IMG/VR virus record: IMGVR_UViG_3300022188_000008
Span: 31,306-95,305 of that record
Direction: 5' to 3' (one strand)
DNA length: 64,000 nucleotides
From: a virus
Shown in pieces: positions 39,545-48,814 of the stretch. The notes below the pieces were generated by a model, which was not told where the DNA came from, ran no database searches, and was given only the letters and a program-made list of their open reading frames with translations. Within the stretch, counting starts at the first letter, position 1. Each line of letters starts with the position of its first letter. Made by a program: the position numbers and the translations under genes.

Positions 39545-41491
39545 ATGCAAGATTTTAAGTTTTGGGGCACAGAAGGGACTTATACCCCACCATCTTCTTT
39601 AGATATAAATGGTATGTCTTTTACATATATCTATTGGAGATGGGCTAGTGGAACTGGTGGTACTTCCATATCCACGATGTTAAATGATATTAGTTGGAAA
39701 ATAATAGGTGTAAAAAAGAATGTTATATCTTGGAGGATAGGTGGTATTTTGTCTTTTGATATTACATGGAAAGTAGGTTTATTAGAAATTTTATCTCCCA
39801 CATCTTGGAGGATAGGAGGTATTTTTAGTTCAGAAATTGCTTGGTTGATTTTTAATAAGATTTCTAATGACATTACTTGGAGTATTCAACAAAGGATATA
39901 TCATAATTATGACTTAATAAATTCTTTATCGCTTGAAGTTTATTCTACTTTAAGAAATCTAATTCAAAGTATTAGATTTTATGATGTGAAAAATTCTTTA
40001 CTTATGGGATATATTTTTAGTTTAATTAATGATTTTTTAGAAGGTAATTTGGAACTATTAACTGTACTTAATAAATTAGGTTTTGATGATGTTGAAAAGT
40101 ATTATAAACTTAAAAATAGCCTTAATTATGATGAATTATTAAAGATAACAACTTTATTGAATTCCTTAGACCAGGATGTATTCACAACTATAGATTTAGT
40201 TAATTATATAGGTGAAGAACTCAAAAAGAATATAACACTGATAAATGATTTATTAGCTAATAATCCCCTATTAAAAGACTATTTCTTAGTTACTACTCTT
40301 GGCAAATCAGATCCTCTTCATTTAGGAGATTTTGATTCTGTAGCTGATGAGGGAGCAAGTGCAACTACAGGTGATTATGATGTATTTTTAGATGGGCAAT
40401 CCATAAAAGACTGTGTAGAAAGCGTAACAATAACCATTTCAGAAAGCTATTATACTAATTCTTTTGATATGGAAATATCTGATTTGTCATTATGGTCATT
40501 ATTAGAACCCGATGGTTCTGAAACATTAAGAATACGTATAAAAATAGGTACTGATAATTATTATTTCTTGTTAGAGAAACGTGAATTTAGTGCTTCCTAT
40601 GGTAAAAGAACTATAAAAATATGGGGTAGAAGCAAGACAGCTATACTCTCAGAGCCATATTCTACAAAATTAAGCGATGAATATGCTCCTTCAGGGATGG
40701 CTAGCGATGTTATTGCAAATTATGCAAATGGTTTTACTATAGAATATAATGCTTTTGATTATTACATTCCTGAAAATACTTTAGAGGTGTCAGGTAAAAC
40801 AAAAATCCAAGTAATAGATGAAATTGCTAAGGCTGGAGGTGGGATTGTAAGATGTGGAAAGCAGGGAGAATTGATAATTAGATATAAACGACCTTATGAC
40901 CCTGATTCCATAGAAAGTGAAACAACTGATTATGATTTTGATTATTATGATAATATCCTTTCATTAAATGAAAATGAAATACAAGAAAGTGGCTATAATG
41001 CAGTATTAGTTGAAACAGACACTTCTAATAAGCAGGGCAGTAATGTAAGTGGGACTATAATACTAGATCCTGATAAGTCTCCTTCTAATCCTGTTCCAGG
41101 AGATCCTATCTATATTCGTGTTTATCTTACTGCTATTCCTGATTATACAGAATCAGGATATCCTGATTCTTTTTATGAATTTAGAACTACAGATGGTTCA
41201 TTATCTTATCAAGGTACAATTACAGAGGAAGTAACAGAAGATGTAGAAATTGTATCTTCTAAAGGGAATACACAATATCCAATCCTTAATATTGTATCCT
41301 ATGAATGGAAAGGGTTAAACCCAGGCACTTTAGAAGTAGACCCTGAAAGAGAAAATACTTTAAAACTAATTCCTTCAGGGGATAGAACTGAAGGCATTGT
41401 TTCTATAACTTATAATACTGTTTATGACCTATGGTATGCAGAGGGATTAACAGAAGATTCAATTTTGTTTGTTGCAGCTAAGGAGATTTAA
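39545..41491 (+). CDS. Tail hub / baseplate-type protein
   Basis: 648 residues. N-terminal repeats around ISWRIGGI (ISWKIIGV, ISWRIGGILSFDITW, TSWRIGGIFSSEIAW) suggest a small beta-repeat region, then a helical part (residues 120-255). From residue 278 on, DYDVFLDGQSIKDCVESVTITISESYYTNSFDMEISD is typical of tail hub proteins (gp27/gpP-like domains). The C-terminal 170 residues hold a beta domain also present in the next two related genes. It probably forms the tail tip under the tape measure. Confidence 0.65.
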   Translation: MQDFKFWGTEGTYTPPSSLDINGMSFTYIYWRWASGTGGTSISTMLNDISWKIIGVKKNVISWRIGGILSFDITWKVGLLEILSPTSWRIGGIFSSEIAWLIFNKISNDITWSIQQRIYHNYDLINSLSLEVYSTLRNLIQSIRFYDVKNSLLMGYIFSLINDFLEGNLELLTVLNKLGFDDVEKYYKLKNSLNYDELLKITTLLNSLDQDVFTTIDLVNYIGEELKKNITLINDLLANNPLLKDYFLVTTLGKSDPLHLGDFDSVADEGASATTGDYDVFLDGQSIKDCVESVTITISESYYTNSFDMEISDLSLWSLLEPDGSETLRIRIKIGTDNYYFLLEKREFSASYGKRTIKIWGRSKTAILSEPYSTKLSDEYAPSGMASDVIANYANGFTIEYNAFDYYIPENTLEVSGKTKIQVIDEIAKAGGGIVRCGKQGELIIRYKRPYDPDSIESETTDYDFDYYDNILSLNENEIQESGYNAVLVETDTSNKQGSNVSGTIILDPDKSPSNPVPGDPIYIRVYLTAIPDYTESGYPDSFYEFRTTDGSLSYQGTITEEVTEDVEIVSSKGNTQYPILNIVSYEWKGLNPGTLEVDPERENTLKLIPSGDRTEGIVSITYNTVYDLWYAEGLTEDSILFVAAKEI

Positions 41492-41968
41492 ATGGCTGAG
41501 AAAATATTAGCAACTTATGTTTTAGAATTTGATGATGGCAGTACAGGAAGTTTAACTTTAACTGTAGAATCAGAAGATAATGATGGAAGAACCAGTTTCT
41601 ACCCAGGAGATGTTATACATTTAAGATTATATGCTGCTCCTAGTAGCTTGTTAAGTTCAGTAAGTATTCATGCTACTAAAGGGTCTATTAATCACTCTGC
41701 TGTTACTACAGATACTTTCGAAGAAGATGTAGTTTTTACAAATGGTGAGGGCAGCGTAAGTCATACTATAGAAACAGCTTCTATAGAATGGTATGGCACA
41801 GATTTGGGGTCTATTTCATATAATGCAGGAATCTCATCTTCTATTACTTCTCAGACTAAAAGTATGGGAATAGGCAAAGTAACATATACAGCGAAGTATT
41901 TACCTATAACTTATTCTAGTGTCTCAGGTGATTTTGATCCTGTATTAATATGGGTGGAGGCTGAATAA
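41492..41968 (+). CDS. Tail-tip beta-domain protein
   Basis: 158 residues: ILATYVLEFDDGSTGSLTLT, YPGDVIHLRLYAAPSS, ASIEWYGTDLGSISYN, GKVTYTAKYLP. The same order of motifs (PGD.I.L.., .EW.G.....G.., VTYT..Y) appears at the end of the preceding gene and in 42579-43346, so it is a duplicated domain. Starts directly after the hub gene. Confidence 0.55.
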   Translation: MAEKILATYVLEFDDGSTGSLTLTVESEDNDGRTSFYPGDVIHLRLYAAPSSLLSSVSIHATKGSINHSAVTTDTFEEDVVFTNGEGSVSHTIETASIEWYGTDLGSISYNAGISSSITSQTKSMGIGKVTYTAKYLPITYSSVSGDFDPVLIWVEAE

Positions 41969-42295
41969 ATGGCTGTTTCTATTGTAGTGCAAAAAATAGG
42001 TTCTGGAGATGAAAAACGCAAAACTACTATATCTAGTCCTCTTATCACTACAGAACCGCAAGCCATTACTGTAGGAAAGCAAGAACTCTATAATTGGTAT
42101 TATAGATATAAGCAATATAAACTTTTAGTGCCTTATAGAGGGTTAATGGATGGAGATATTGTTGGTATTTATTGTGATAACCCAGAAGTTAATTCTAAGT
42201 ATAAAATAAATTCAATGACAATAAATATTACTAAGAATAAAGGTGTGTCAGTAGCTATGAATGTAGAAGGCGAATATATCGACCCATTTAATTAG
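41969..42295 (+). CDS. Tail-tip small protein
   Basis: 108 residues, beta-rich (LYNWYYRYKQYKLLVPYRGLMDGDIVGIYCDNPEVNSKYKI; NITKNKGVSVAMNVEGEYI). Small all-beta virion protein in a run of such genes. Specific role unknown. Confidence 0.55.
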   Translation: MAVSIVVQKIGSGDEKRKTTISSPLITTEPQAITVGKQELYNWYYRYKQYKLLVPYRGLMDGDIVGIYCDNPEVNSKYKINSMTINITKNKGVSVAMNVEGEYIDPFN

Positions 42296-42299
42296 ATTT

Positions 42300-42315
42300 C
42301 ATAATTTTTGTTATG
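42300..42315. promoter_or_regulatory. CATAATTTTTGTTATG palindrome
   Basis: Identical to the copies at 57231-57246 and 58042-58057 and to the core of the 12.3-kb array; followed by ATTTTTT. It lies 22 nt before the gene at 42337, in the middle of the late operon. Confidence 0.45.
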
Positions 42316-42336
42316 ATTTTTTGAGAGGTAACTATA

Positions 42337-42579
42337 ATGCAATTAACACGGGTTTTAACGGATATTTTTAAAACTTCTCCTACAAAAGAAGGTACAATAG
42401 TAGATATTGTTGGCAGTGATTATTTAGTGAAATTGAATACTGAAGAAATGATTAAAGCTAAGGTACAAGATGATATTAATGTTAAAAAAGGGGATACGGG
42501 TATAGTTATAATTGGTACTCCTAACGTTTTTATACCCCTTTCTACAAAAAATCTAGTTACTAAAAAGGTATACGTATAA
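42337..42579 (+). CDS. Small OB-like tail-tip protein
   Basis: 80 residues: KEGTIVDIVGSDYLVKLNTEEMIKAKVQDDINVKKGDTGIVIIG. This is the strand layout of an OB fold as in spike and central-tip proteins (G.I..I....V.......A....NVK.GD.V.V). It resembles the N-terminal domain of the isolated gene at 12734-14308 and the gene at 44385. GAGAGGTAACTATA upstream. Confidence 0.55.
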   Translation: MQLTRVLTDIFKTSPTKEGTIVDIVGSDYLVKLNTEEMIKAKVQDDINVKKGDTGIVIIGTPNVFIPLSTKNLVTKKVYV

Positions 42580-43346
42580 TGAGTACATTAGCTACTTATG
42601 TAATAAATTTTGATACGGAAAAGCAAGGTAATGAAGGCTATTTATATATAGAAATAGACCCTGATAAAAATAATGGGAAAATGAGTTTCTCTCCAGGAGA
42701 TCCTATTACATTATCAATAATGTCTTCTTCAATAATCAAGGAAACATGGACTTCTGCTGGGAATCTATCTGCTTCAGGTAATTCTACAAAAACCATTACA
42801 GAATATTTTGCAATAGATAACAAATATTCTGAAACTACAGAAGTTAGCTTACGTTATGATCCTCTTTCTATAAAAGAACGGAAATGGCTAGGGCAACAAA
42901 ATGGAAATGTAACTTTTGATGGAAGACGAATTCTATTACCTTCAGGGAGCTATTTTGGATATTATAAAGTTACATATACATATAATGTATATTATTATAA
43001 TTTGACATCCATCTCTAGTGATTATTCAGAAACTAACGTATGTGTCTTTTTTGTTAATGATGAAGAAGTTGTGATTAATCAAATAATAACTTTAATGACA
43101 GATGACGAGGAAGACGAGGATAATCCAGAAGTGAGTATTATTGTGAAAGATTATGTAGCTGAAACTGTAGTACCTGGGACAGTTGTACAGGTAGATGGGG
43201 AAACAGTAGGAGTTACTGATGATAATGGCTATTGCTACATAGGTAAACTGACACGAGGACGTCATGATTTGAAATTAATTCCCCCATCTCCATACTTACA
43301 GAGTGATCAAGATGGTTTAGCTAATGATTGGTTTACAATAGATTAA
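42579..43346 (+). CDS. Tail-tip protein with duplicated beta domain and PEGA-like end
   Basis: 255 residues. The first 150 carry the domain shared with 41492-41968 (TLATYVINFDTE, FSPGDPITLSIM, ERKWLGQQNGNVTF, YKVTYTYNVYYY). The C-terminal 70 residues (VSIIVKDYVAETVVPGTVVQ ... GVTDDNGYCYIGKLTRGRHDLKLIP) match carboxypeptidase-regulatory/PEGA-like beta sandwiches. Overlaps the previous stop (TAATG). Confidence 0.55.
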   Translation: MSTLATYVINFDTEKQGNEGYLYIEIDPDKNNGKMSFSPGDPITLSIMSSSIIKETWTSAGNLSASGNSTKTITEYFAIDNKYSETTEVSLRYDPLSIKERKWLGQQNGNVTFDGRRILLPSGSYFGYYKVTYTYNVYYYNLTSISSDYSETNVCVFFVNDEEVVINQIITLMTDDEEDEDNPEVSIIVKDYVAETVVPGTVVQVDGETVGVTDDNGYCYIGKLTRGRHDLKLIPPSPYLQSDQDGLANDWFTID

Positions 43347-43354
43347 GGTAGGAA

Positions 43355-44392
43355 ATGGCTAAAGAAACTATATTAACTACATATGTACACCCAAAAGGTT
43401 ATTGCCCTGTAAGGGGAGCATGTACTGTTTCTACTCCTGGAGAAGAAGGAAGTACTACTACTGAGAACAATATTTCCAGAAGATTTGCTTTACGAGGTTA
43501 TATTAATAATATTTATAGCCATGTTATTAGAATAAATAATTGGGCTAAATCTGTATTTCATACTGCTGATAATTTGGAAAATAAATTATTGGGGTTAACA
43601 TATAAATGGTTAAGCGAATACTATTTTTGGATGCAGGGTACAAAATATTTCATAGATGATAATTTGAGGTATAAGATTTGGAAAGAAACCGCTGAACTGA
43701 TCTCTAATCTGAGAGAAGAATACAATAAATTATCTTCTAGCAGTGAATCTATGTATAGAAATAATTTTGATTATGAAATACAGCAGCTAGAAGAGTTGCA
43801 TAAAAAAGCTAAAAAAGAAGCATTACAGGTTCAATTAGTTGCATATATAACAGATCCAGAACATGATGTTATAGAAGATGATGAATATGAAAATATTACA
43901 GGAAATATTCTCCATGCCCTTCCTAGGCTAGGGGTTGATGTTTTTAAAATAGGTTTCTTCCCAAAAGCTGAAACAAGTGAAAATGAACGAAATGTAACTG
44001 CTTTTGTAACAAGTAGAACGTATTTTAATGATTTAGGTTGTACTATTTATATGAAATATACTACAGAAACTACAGAAATTTATGATAAAGTACCTTCTTT
44101 ACATGTAAAAGCTACCTTTCCCCCTGAAGAAGAAAAATGTGGGGATATGTATCAATATTGGTTCTTGGTGGGACCCCAACCTTTTTATAAATTACATTTT
44201 CAGGTAATAGGAGGAAGTGTTACAGCACATAAAATACTTATCTTAGGAGGCCGTAAACTTCAGTATGTTTGGTCAAGGATGTATAGTGCTGCTCCTATCC
44301 CAGGAGTAACAACTTCTTCATTAATAATAGAGGATTATTTTAAAAACGTATTATATTATATAGTTGATACTGTGGAGAAGGATAATGGCTGA
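43355..44392 (+). CDS. Structural protein, tail-tip region
   Basis: 345 residues. An aromatic-rich helical middle (WAKSVFHTADNLENKLLGLTYKWLSEYYFW) and coiled coil (ETAELISNLREEYNKLSSSSES) precede a strand-rich C-terminal domain (LHVKATFPPEEEKCGDMYQYWFLVG). It follows the tail-tip series and precedes the secreted module. Function unknown. Confidence 0.55.
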   Translation: MAKETILTTYVHPKGYCPVRGACTVSTPGEEGSTTTENNISRRFALRGYINNIYSHVIRINNWAKSVFHTADNLENKLLGLTYKWLSEYYFWMQGTKYFIDDNLRYKIWKETAELISNLREEYNKLSSSSESMYRNNFDYEIQQLEELHKKAKKEALQVQLVAYITDPEHDVIEDDEYENITGNILHALPRLGVDVFKIGFFPKAETSENERNVTAFVTSRTYFNDLGCTIYMKYTTETTEIYDKVPSLHVKATFPPEEEKCGDMYQYWFLVGPQPFYKLHFQVIGGSVTAHKILILGGRKLQYVWSRMYSAAPIPGVTTSSLIIEDYFKNVLYYIVDTVEKDNG

Positions 44393-44669
44393 GAAAGAAT
44401 ATATTCCAGCGCCTGTGAGCAGTGTTCAATTTTACTATTCAACTATAAAATCTATAGAAAATGAAGATAATATTAATAAGAAAATAATTTTAGAAGACAA
44501 CACAGAAGTTCAGCCTACTGATTTTTATAATTATAAAGTAGGTGATAAAGTATTTGTTTTTAGTGGTTCGGCTACAAAAGCCAAATTACCTATATGGTAT
44601 AAAAATGAATTTGATGGAACTCCAAGAGTAATACCTGTAAAGATATCTAACTATGGATTAGGAAGTTAA
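44385..44669 (+). CDS. Small OB-like protein
   Basis: 94 residues from MAEKEYIPAPVSSVQFYYS; GGAGAAGGATA precedes the ATG, overlapping the previous gene by 8 nt. Pattern STIKSIENEDNINKKIILEDNTEVQPTDFYNYKVGDKVFVF fits an OB barrel. Last gene of the AT-rich tail series. Confidence 0.55.
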   Translation: MAEKEYIPAPVSSVQFYYSTIKSIENEDNINKKIILEDNTEVQPTDFYNYKVGDKVFVFSGSATKAKLPIWYKNEFDGTPRVIPVKISNYGLGS

Positions 44670-44673
44670 AGAT

Positions 44674-44702
44674 TTGACTTTATTTTTTGTATTTTGTTAT
44701 CT
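44674..44702 (+). promoter_or_regulatory. Possible promoter of the secreted fibre module
   Basis: TTGACT (44674-44679), 17-nt spacer, TTATCT (44697-44702), 28 nt before the ATG of the first signal-peptide gene. Both hexamers deviate by one or two bases. Confidence 0.35.
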
Positions 44703-44730
44703 ATGAATAGAAACAAAAGGAGAGAGTATC

Positions 44731-45213
44731 ATGAAAAAAGCATTATTAGGTATCGTGATTTTGTTATTATTTTCTATATCCCCATGTTTTGCCCTTCTTG
44801 GAAATTATACAATTGGTTCAGGAACATGGTCTCCTACCAATCCACAAGCTGGATTACATTATTATGGCAATAATAGATATAAACTCACACTTGAAGCTAC
44901 TTCTAATGGAGATGGAGACGCCTCCATCACTATCAGAGACCTGGGGATGCTGGACATTGCGGGGTACTCATGCATTACGGTGGAGCCAGATGGAACGGAC
45001 ATCCCCACGGACGGCTTTGACTTGAGCATTAAGGACGGCCTCGGGAGGGAGCTCATTACTGGTGGGCAAGGCACAAACCTGAGCAACAGCTCTGCAACAA
45101 GCATCTATCTGGATTGGACACATGTCTGGGACAGCATGACAATCTCCCTCTCAGGAATGGGAGACTCGAAGAAGGCAACTATTACGATTGTGTTTGATGT
45201 TTACTACCCGTAG
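44731..45213 (+). CDS. Secreted beta-sandwich protein, phage decoration-like; recombination junction inside
   Basis: 160 residues; AAAGGAGAGAG upstream. Signal peptide: MKKALLGIVILLLFSISPCFA with probable cleavage after CFA. The mature part (YKLTLEATSNGDGDASITIR ... DGFDLSIKDGLGRELITGGQG) resembles phage virion/decoration proteins of one beta-sandwich domain. The DNA is AT-rich up to about 44,905 and then abruptly GC-richer with different codon choice, so a recombination point probably lies inside the gene. A 9-bp hairpin (45212-45235) follows the stop. Confidence 0.65.
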   Translation: MKKALLGIVILLLFSISPCFALLGNYTIGSGTWSPTNPQAGLHYYGNNRYKLTLEATSNGDGDASITIRDLGMLDIAGYSCITVEPDGTDIPTDGFDLSIKDGLGRELITGGQGTNLSNSSATSIYLDWTHVWDSMTISLSGMGDSKKATITIVFDVYYP

Positions 45214-45235
45214 CAAATTGTTTGCTGACAATTTG
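45212..45235 (+). other. Hairpin between secreted-module genes
   Basis: GCAAATTGT TTGCTG ACAATTTGC, perfect 9-bp stem, no T run. It ends 17 nt before the next ATG; likely an mRNA-stability or weak attenuation element. Confidence 0.4.
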
Positions 45236-45251
45236 CTTGGTGGAGGCTTAG

Positions 45252-47045
45252 ATGAAGAGAACGTTTTTTCTCGTAACCTTGATGATGCTTTTGCTGTTGC
45301 CTGCGATGGGGTGGGCAGCAGACTGGTATGTCCGTCCTGCAGGAGGAGACTATGGCAATGAGGATGGCACAAGCTATGAGAACGCTTTTGATGGATTTTC
45401 CAATGTCTCTGGCCTTAGCAGTGGCGATACATTATGGGTTTGCGGAACACACAGAGAAACATTGACCATTAATTGGAGCAACGCAATAGTTCGACTGGAC
45501 TATCCATCAGATCCAGGGGTTATCTGTGGCTCAGATCGGATAGATGGTGATGACAGTGGTTGGTCAGGCCCAGATGCCAATGGTGAATACAGTATCTCAT
45601 TAAGCACTGAGTGCAATGTGGTAATCAAAGACGGAATAGTGATGTTGAAGGGTACTGTCGGTTCTCTAAGTCCGAATGAATGGGATTGGGATTCAAACAC
45701 ACTTTATATTGGTAGTGATCCTAGCGGGCACACCTTTGAAGTTGGACAACGAAACTTTCTTATACAGTTCCCTGATTCAGCTGTGTCTAATTTTACTATC
45801 ATAGGTGATGGAGAGCATAAACAGCTTTGTTACGCCAATCGCAATGCTATATCGGCGTCTTGGGATGGGAATACACAATCGTATGGGGACCTTACAGTAG
45901 AGAATATCTGGTTTGATGCCAATGCGAGCCAATGTATTCACTCAGACGGCTCGTATACCTTTGACACAGTGATAGTTCGTAACTGTAAGATAACTCAAAA
46001 CGGCGGTGAAGGTATTTACCTAAAAAATAATATCAACACTAAAGCAATTATTGAGAATAACATTATAGGCTCAGGAACATATGATAACTTTGGCTGGAAT
46101 GGAGGTGGTACAGCATATGACGGTGACGGTATCGACTTAGGACATGGTTACGAGATTACAATTCGCAACAATATTATTCAGAACATAAATGGCACAGGAA
46201 TTCTTGCACAGTCAGGAGATGCGCTAATTGAAGATAATACCATTATTGAGCCTGGGATTGACCGCACTACTAAGTGCGGAATATACATTGACCCGCAGGA
46301 AAGTACTGACGAGGTCATTGTAAGAAGAAATAGAATACTCATGAATTCAAGTAACGCAGACGGAATCCAAGCCAGAGCAGTAAGCGGTAATGAGATTCGA
46401 AAAGAGATATCGTACAACTTGGTAGTATTGCCGATGTCATCTGCAAAAGCATGTGTCACAAATCCAGTATACAACACGAGATATTTTAAGATTCTCAACA
46501 ACACTCTGATTGGCGGAACACATGGTGTTTATATGGATGGAGAGAATCCAATATCATGTGAAATTAAAAATAATATAATCAAAAACAGTACACATAATTT
46601 GTATTTTACTCAGTCTGGGTTATCTGGTATTCAGGTTACCCATAACGCTTTTTATCCAGTCGGTAGTTCCAACGACTTTTATGTTGCTGGTACTACTTAT
46701 ACCACATTGTCAGCGTTTGAGTCTGCAATTAGTACAGCATTAAACAATATGGATGATGATCCAAGGTTATTATCCACCTACCACCTCTCCCACAACTCCC
46801 CCTGCATCAACGCAGGAACAACTATCTCAGGCTTCTACGAGACAGCTCTAGACCTAGACAAGCAACCAATCATCGGAACGCCTGACATTGGATGTGACGA
46901 GAGGAAGGCATTGTGGTGGGATGGGAGGAGATGGCACATGCAGAAATTAATGGTTGAATACAAACCACACAATTCCAACGTGCAAGACGAAGGAACAAAC
47001 GACATTCTAGACGAGAGTGGCAGCAACATCTTGGATGAAAGCTAA
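45252..47045 (+). CDS. Secreted right-handed beta-helix (pectate-lyase-like) protein
   Basis: 597 residues. Signal peptide MKRTFFLVTLMMLLLLPAMGWA, then DWYVRPAGGDYGNEDGTSYE, the standard opening of beta-helix fibre proteins. Residues 160-480 contain successive turns (IENNIIGSG, ITIRNNIIQNINGTGIL, ALIEDNTIIEPG, VIVRRNRILM, FKILNNTLIGG, EIKNNIIKN). The C-terminus ends in a short repeat (NDILDESGSNILDES). It could be a surface polysaccharide-binding or -cleaving protein; no catalytic triad can be assigned by eye. GC-rich codon use relative to the tail genes. Confidence 0.72.
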   Translation: MKRTFFLVTLMMLLLLPAMGWAADWYVRPAGGDYGNEDGTSYENAFDGFSNVSGLSSGDTLWVCGTHRETLTINWSNAIVRLDYPSDPGVICGSDRIDGDDSGWSGPDANGEYSISLSTECNVVIKDGIVMLKGTVGSLSPNEWDWDSNTLYIGSDPSGHTFEVGQRNFLIQFPDSAVSNFTIIGDGEHKQLCYANRNAISASWDGNTQSYGDLTVENIWFDANASQCIHSDGSYTFDTVIVRNCKITQNGGEGIYLKNNINTKAIIENNIIGSGTYDNFGWNGGGTAYDGDGIDLGHGYEITIRNNIIQNINGTGILAQSGDALIEDNTIIEPGIDRTTKCGIYIDPQESTDEVIVRRNRILMNSSNADGIQARAVSGNEIRKEISYNLVVLPMSSAKACVTNPVYNTRYFKILNNTLIGGTHGVYMDGENPISCEIKNNIIKNSTHNLYFTQSGLSGIQVTHNAFYPVGSSNDFYVAGTTYTTLSAFESAISTALNNMDDDPRLLSTYHLSHNSPCINAGTTISGFYETALDLDKQPIIGTPDIGCDERKALWWDGRRWHMQKLMVEYKPHNSNVQDEGTNDILDESGSNILDES

Positions 47046-47057
47046 CAGGAGGTATAG

Positions 47058-48059
47058 ATGAAAAAGATATCTTGGATTTTAGTAGTCTTGTTATTTGTAG
47101 CGTCAGTTGTGCTCGCCGGCAAGATGTCAGATTACTCTGATTTGTCTGCGGGCAACATCGCTGACGGAGACATGTTTCTGCTTCGTGACGTGAGCGACAC
47201 AACGTTAGGTTCAACGGGCACACAGAAAGAATATAGTTGGGCTGCGATGAAAGCAGACCTATTCAGTGCTGGGTTTATGAAAGACTTGGTAGATGATACT
47301 AGCCCACAGCTTGGAGGGAACCTTGATAGCAATAACTTCAACGTTTACATAGGCGATGGTACCTACTCGTGGGATCATAGCCCTATACTTGGGTGTGAGG
47401 GAGTTGTTGAGATAGATGGAACACTCTATGCTGACGGCGGAATCCAGACAGGAGCCAGTGCTCAACCTGGAGTGACTGGGGATGACTCAGACACCACAGC
47501 TAGCCCTGATTGGAAGATTTATGGAGATGCTACAGATCCCACAGCAGGTAGCGAAGATGTTGACTTGTTTATCCAGACCTTGGTGGATGGATCAATGACT
47601 ACGTTGCTTCAGTTTGATGCTGATGGGAACATTGAGGTAGCTAAGGACATTAATCTTGCATCAGGCAAGAAGTACAAGATCAATGGTAGTCAGATCAGTT
47701 CTGATGACCTTTCTGACTCCACAACAATAAACACAAACCTTTTAGAATTTATAAACAAGGACTTGACTACGCTTCATAGTGGTAAGGATGAATGGGTTTA
47801 CATCCCTACTACTTGTTCTTGGACTAGTGTTCATGTTGGCTATGATGGTACGGTAACAGACCTAGTCTTTACAGTTTATAGCGCTGACAGCCCGTATGGA
47901 ACTGCTACCACCGTTGGAACTATTGATCCTGATAACTCTCCATCGGTATCAGGGTGGGGTAATATAACTGCGGGCAAATGGGTGAAGATGGAAGTGACAA
48001 CGGCAAGCACTGGCGATGCTACGGCATGTCAGGTTGCTTTTGTGCTGACTAATCAATAG
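47058..48059 (+). CDS. Tail-fibre-like protein with signal peptide
   Basis: 333 residues. Signal peptide MKKISWILVVLLFVASVVLA, then MSDYSDLSAGNIADGDMFLLRDVSD and LVDDTSPQLGGNLDSNNFNV. The latter motifs are typical of phage tail fibre and structural proteins, normally without signal peptides. A C-terminal beta sandwich (residues 235-333: KDEWVYIPTTCSWTSVHVGYDG) may bind ligand. This is the clearest case in the window of a fibre-type protein routed to secretion. GGAGG upstream. Confidence 0.65.
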   Translation: MKKISWILVVLLFVASVVLAGKMSDYSDLSAGNIADGDMFLLRDVSDTTLGSTGTQKEYSWAAMKADLFSAGFMKDLVDDTSPQLGGNLDSNNFNVYIGDGTYSWDHSPILGCEGVVEIDGTLYADGGIQTGASAQPGVTGDDSDTTASPDWKIYGDATDPTAGSEDVDLFIQTLVDGSMTTLLQFDADGNIEVAKDINLASGKKYKINGSQISSDDLSDSTTINTNLLEFINKDLTTLHSGKDEWVYIPTTCSWTSVHVGYDGTVTDLVFTVYSADSPYGTATTVGTIDPDNSPSVSGWGNITAGKWVKMEVTTASTGDATACQVAFVLTNQ

Positions 48060-48070
48060 TGAGGGAGAGT

Positions 48071-48814
48071 ATGAAGAAAGTAACATTAATTTTTGGTTTT
48101 ACGCTATGCCTTATCTTAAGTGCCGTAGTGGTGCTTAATGCGGGGTGGTGGGTTTATACTGTAACGGAGCCAGCTTCTAGCTCTTGTTCAACACCTTCTT
48201 ATGGGGATGAATTAAATGAGGGTTTTCTTGGCACTGGATATGAGAATACTTGGGCGGAAAGCGGCAGTTCAGCAACAATAGATGAAGATACCTCTCTTAG
48301 TGGTTCTCCGCCAACTGCATGTTGTAATGAAGGATTAGCCATAACACTAAGCGGAACGGGCACATCAAATACATATTGGGATAGAGGCAGTACAATTTCC
48401 TATTCGACATCTACAGACATAGTATTCTGGATATATTTTACTACATTGAATTTTTCAGATGACTATGAAGCTACCAATCTCGTTGAATGGAATAGCGCAA
48501 CTACACACTATGATGTTTCGAATTGTACAGGTTGGGTTGATGTTATGAAGACAAATACAGGTACATATGTGATGCGTGGTAGAGGTTCTACTTCTTCATC
48601 AAATATATCAATCACCACAGAAACCTGGTATAAAGTTAAATTGCATTTAGATTCGGTAGCGTCCGATTCATACTTACAGATTGATGACGGAACACAATAT
48701 TTTTTTACTAGGAAGGATGTAGACGGCAGGTACCTGTCCATTGGTACAAATGCTCTAGAAACCGGAGATGAATTGGCATATCAAATAGGATATATTTATG
48801 TTGATACACCATAA
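48071..48814 (+). CDS. Secreted beta-sandwich (concanavalin-like) protein
   Basis: 247 residues from MKKVTLIFGFTLCLILSAVV with GAGGGAGAGT upstream. Signal peptide ends near VLNA. The mature part (GDELNEGFLGTGYENTWAESGSSATIDEDTS ... DIVFWIYFTTLNFSDDYEATNLVEW) has the layout of a laminin-G/concanavalin-type domain found on phage fibres, probably for sugar binding. Overlaps the next gene by 17 nt. Confidence 0.62.
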   Translation: MKKVTLIFGFTLCLILSAVVVLNAGWWVYTVTEPASSSCSTPSYGDELNEGFLGTGYENTWAESGSSATIDEDTSLSGSPPTACCNEGLAITLSGTGTSNTYWDRGSTISYSTSTDIVFWIYFTTLNFSDDYEATNLVEWNSATTHYDVSNCTGWVDVMKTNTGTYVMRGRGSTSSSNISITTETWYKVKLHLDSVASDSYLQIDDGTQYFFTRKDVDGRYLSIGTNALETGDELAYQIGYIYVDTP

